Of a stretch of DNA of 16,400 nucleotides, positions 15,058-16,400 are shown in pieces. The stretch is from the NCBI GenBank assembly GCA_964580815.1, contig CAZOLY010000073.1, positions 1-16,400 of the forward strand, written 5' to 3'. This DNA is from G020354785 sp964580815 (GTDB taxonomy: Bacteria > Bacteroidota > Bacteroidia > Bacteroidales > UBA10428). The stretch's first letter is position 1, and each line of letters opens with the position of its first letter. Under the pieces are notes generated by a model. The model saw only the letters and a list, made by a program, of their open reading frames with translations, was not told where the DNA came from and made no database searches. The translations under genes were made by a program, and so were the position numbers.

Positions 15058-16164
15058 TCATTTAAGTATATCTTCAACGGGTTTTAAGGACCCTACAATA
15101 GTCACCATTGTTCCTCTCTGAGCAAGCTTATAAAGAATGTCCATATCTGAATCCATCAGCGCCATACAACCATCAGTCCAGTCTGTTCCTTTACCTCCTT
15201 GTCCGTGTATCTCTATTAAACCTCCTATTTCTGATGATTTTAATAAAGAGCCGTTTCTCTTATCTGCACTAAACCTTTGCCTGTCAACATCATTAGGATA
15301 GTTTAGTAAAAGAGCCTTATAATATTTTGTCTGGCGTCCTTCCTTTTTTTCTATTACCTGGTAATGCCCCTCAGGTGTTGCTTTATCTCCCATATACCGT
15401 TTATCACCAATCCAGTTTTTGCCAAGTTCGAAACCGAATGTATACTTAACTTTGCCCCTGGAATAAACAAAGCACTGCCTTGAAAATTTGTCAGCAAGAA
15501 TTGTATATGAATTTGTACTTGCCGAGTATTTAATATTCTGTCTGGCTTTCTCCTGCCACTCCTGATAATTCTTAAAATAGTCCGTTAAAAGTTCCTTTGC
15601 ATGTATATATGATCCTGAAATATAATCTGCTGAGACAGCCAATTTTTCGTTGCATAATGCATATTGCTTACCTTCATAGGCAATTATCGCCTCCGATAAT
15701 AATAACCGGCCCCTGTTATTATCAGACCTTACCGGTTCCGGAACCGGCAGTTTATCGAACAGGCATTGAAATTTATTTATTTCGTTCATTAATGAGTCAA
15801 TACTTATTTTCAATCCTGATTTTAGTTCTGCCGCCCTCTCCAGTGATTGACCCTTAGCCTTTTCTGCAAGCTCTGCAGATAATAATATACAATCTTTCAC
15901 TTTCGTAAAATCCCTGCTTATGAAGAATTTCTTGTTTTCCTTCTTCCAGCACACTAACGCTGAGTCATACATATACTCCGATTGATAAAATAAATCTTTC
16001 GAATAAATATCTGATCTTAAAGACCTGGCTTCAGCAATAGATTTACGGGCCATGGCAAATTCTTTTGCCGGGGGCTTATCCCTGAAAATAATCAATATTG
16101 CCCCGGTGGCCGTAACAACGACCACTGACAATGTTATAAATAACTTTTTCCTGCCGACCTTCAT
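15058..16164 (-). CDS. Membrane-anchored L,D-transpeptidase family protein with helical stalk
   Basis: First gene of the minus-strand envelope operon, 368 residues. Residues 8-27 are a membrane span or uncleaved signal. Residues about 33-210 are charged and helical, suggesting a stalk or coiled-coil spacer with repeat-like alternation of Lys/Glu. The C-terminal YkuD domain (about 218-356) has SYTILADKFSRQCFVYSRGK, ATPEGHYQV (262-270), LIEIHGQGG with His320, and DWTDGCMAL with Cys333. The residue before GC is Asp331, not the usual His of the HGC motif; this D-W-T-D-G-C form resembles the YafK-like branch of the family. It is expected to act in the periplasm on peptidoglycan. The start is the first ATG of the frame; a terminator for the gene upstream lies 34 bases before it. 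Confidence 0.88.
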   Translation of the reverse strand: MKVGRKKLFITLSVVVVTATGAILIIFRDKPPAKEFAMARKSIAEARSLRSDIYSKDLFYQSEYMYDSALVCWKKENKKFFISRDFTKVKDCILLSAELAEKAKGQSLERAAELKSGLKISIDSLMNEINKFQCLFDKLPVPEPVRSDNNRGRLLLSEAIIAYEGKQYALCNEKLAVSADYISGSYIHAKELLTDYFKNYQEWQEKARQNIKYSASTNSYTILADKFSRQCFVYSRGKVKYTFGFELGKNWIGDKRYMGDKATPEGHYQVIEKKEGRQTKYYKALLLNYPNDVDRQRFSADKRNGSLLKSSEIGGLIEIHGQGGKGTDWTDGCMALMDSDMDILYKLAQRGTMVTIVGSLKPVEDILK

Positions 16165-16197
16165 TACCTGTAATTATGCTGATAGCAAATAAAAAAT

Positions 16198-16219
16198 CCC
16201 CGGACCATAAAATCCGGGG
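16198..16219 (-). terminator. Rho-independent terminator for the right-edge gene
   Basis: A 7-bp perfect stem (CCCCGGA 16198-16204 with TCCGGGG 16213-16219) closes an 8-base loop. Read on the minus strand, the GGGG arm is followed by ATTTTTTATTT, a proper U-tract. It lies 37 bases after the stop of the right-edge gene and 34 bases before the start of the transpeptidase operon, separating the two transcripts. Confidence 0.85.
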
Positions 16220-16255
16220 TAATTATTCTGATTTATATATTGAGTTGTGAAATCT

Positions 16256-16400
16256 TTATCTCTTCGCCCCTGAATATTTGGCGATAACATTCTTTAGCTC
16301 GGCATTTATCGAGCTTGCTTTTTCTTTTGCTGCTTTTTCTTTTTCAAGGGCCTGTATACATTGATTGCATTCATTGATTTTTGAATCATATTACACTGAT
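16256..16400 (-). pseudogene. C-terminal part of a coiled-coil-like protein, apparently frameshifted at the window edge
   Basis: A minus-strand frame of 44 codons ends with TAA at 16256-16258, before the terminator. It reads as charged helix: INECNQCIQALEKEKAAKEK, then SSINAELKNVIAKYSGAKR. The same frame meets a stop at 16391-16393 and has no ATG. Adding one A to the A5 run (T5 on the plus strand, 16378-16382) would join it to the neighbouring frame, giving an uninterrupted read through an ATG at 16386-16388 to the edge. This suggests a real frameshift or a sequencing error close to the end of the sequence. The function is unknown. Confidence 0.45.

Noticed and set aside
1..16400. CRISPR array, tRNA, rRNA, integrase or transposase genes
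   Set aside because: No regularly spaced repeats, cloverleaf, rRNA-like stretch or recombinase motif was seen on either strand.

Overview
The window looks like a chromosomal stretch from a Bacteroidota bacterium, probably a free-living or marine polysaccharide degrader. The evidence is a SusC/RagA-type receptor with the family's N-terminal carboxypeptidase-regulatory-like domain, lipoprotein signals with relaxed lipoboxes, A/T-rich leaders without Shine-Dalgarno sequences, and a moderately low G+C content. No rRNA, tRNA, CRISPR array or intact insertion sequence was seen.

Layout. (1) 1-2723, minus strand: most of a SusC-like TonB-dependent receptor whose C-terminus lies beyond the left edge; a SusD partner would be expected further left. 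(2) A 317-bp divergent intergenic region carries a degenerate direct repeat and a GC-rich palindrome. (3) 3041-4384, plus strand: a lipoprotein with an alpha/beta-hydrolase (esterase/PHB-depolymerase-like) domain and a helical C-terminal half. (4) 4407-5048, minus strand: an exported nitroreductase-family protein, convergent with the hydrolase. (5) 5049-5678: a long intergenic region holding a G+C-richer island of about 240 bp, bounded by 17/18-nt inverted repeats and containing a start-less 69-codon coding-like fragment. (6) 5679-13237, plus strand: a tight seven-gene hexuronate operon: MFS permease, TRAP transporter (dctP, dctQ, dctM), kduI, a kduD-like SDR and uxaE. (7) 13251-16164, minus strand: a cell-envelope operon. 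In transcription order it has two L,D-transpeptidase (YkuD) proteins, a third membrane protein that looks like a catalytically dead YkuD paralogue, and a 41-residue single-span membrane protein. (8) The right edge holds a terminator and the tail of another minus-strand gene, which appears frameshifted.

How it works together. The uronate operon links uptake to two entry routes towards 2-keto-3-deoxygluconate (KDG). KduI and the KduD-like SDR would process 5-dehydro-4-deoxyglucuronate from unsaturated uronates released by polysaccharide lyases. UxaE interconverts tagaturonate and fructuronate, joining the galacturonate branch to the glucuronate/mannonate branch. Pectin-type substrates would explain having both. 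The isomerase UxaC, UxuA/UxuB, KDG kinase and KDPG aldolase are not in the window. The adjacent SusC and esterase-like lipoprotein may belong to the same polysaccharide-use programme, but they are separated by the nitroreductase and the intergenic island, so that is inference.

The points most worth a second look are the pseudo-enzyme in the transpeptidase operon, the roughly 150-residue periplasmic insertion in the MFS permease, and the inverted-repeat island at 5209-5448.
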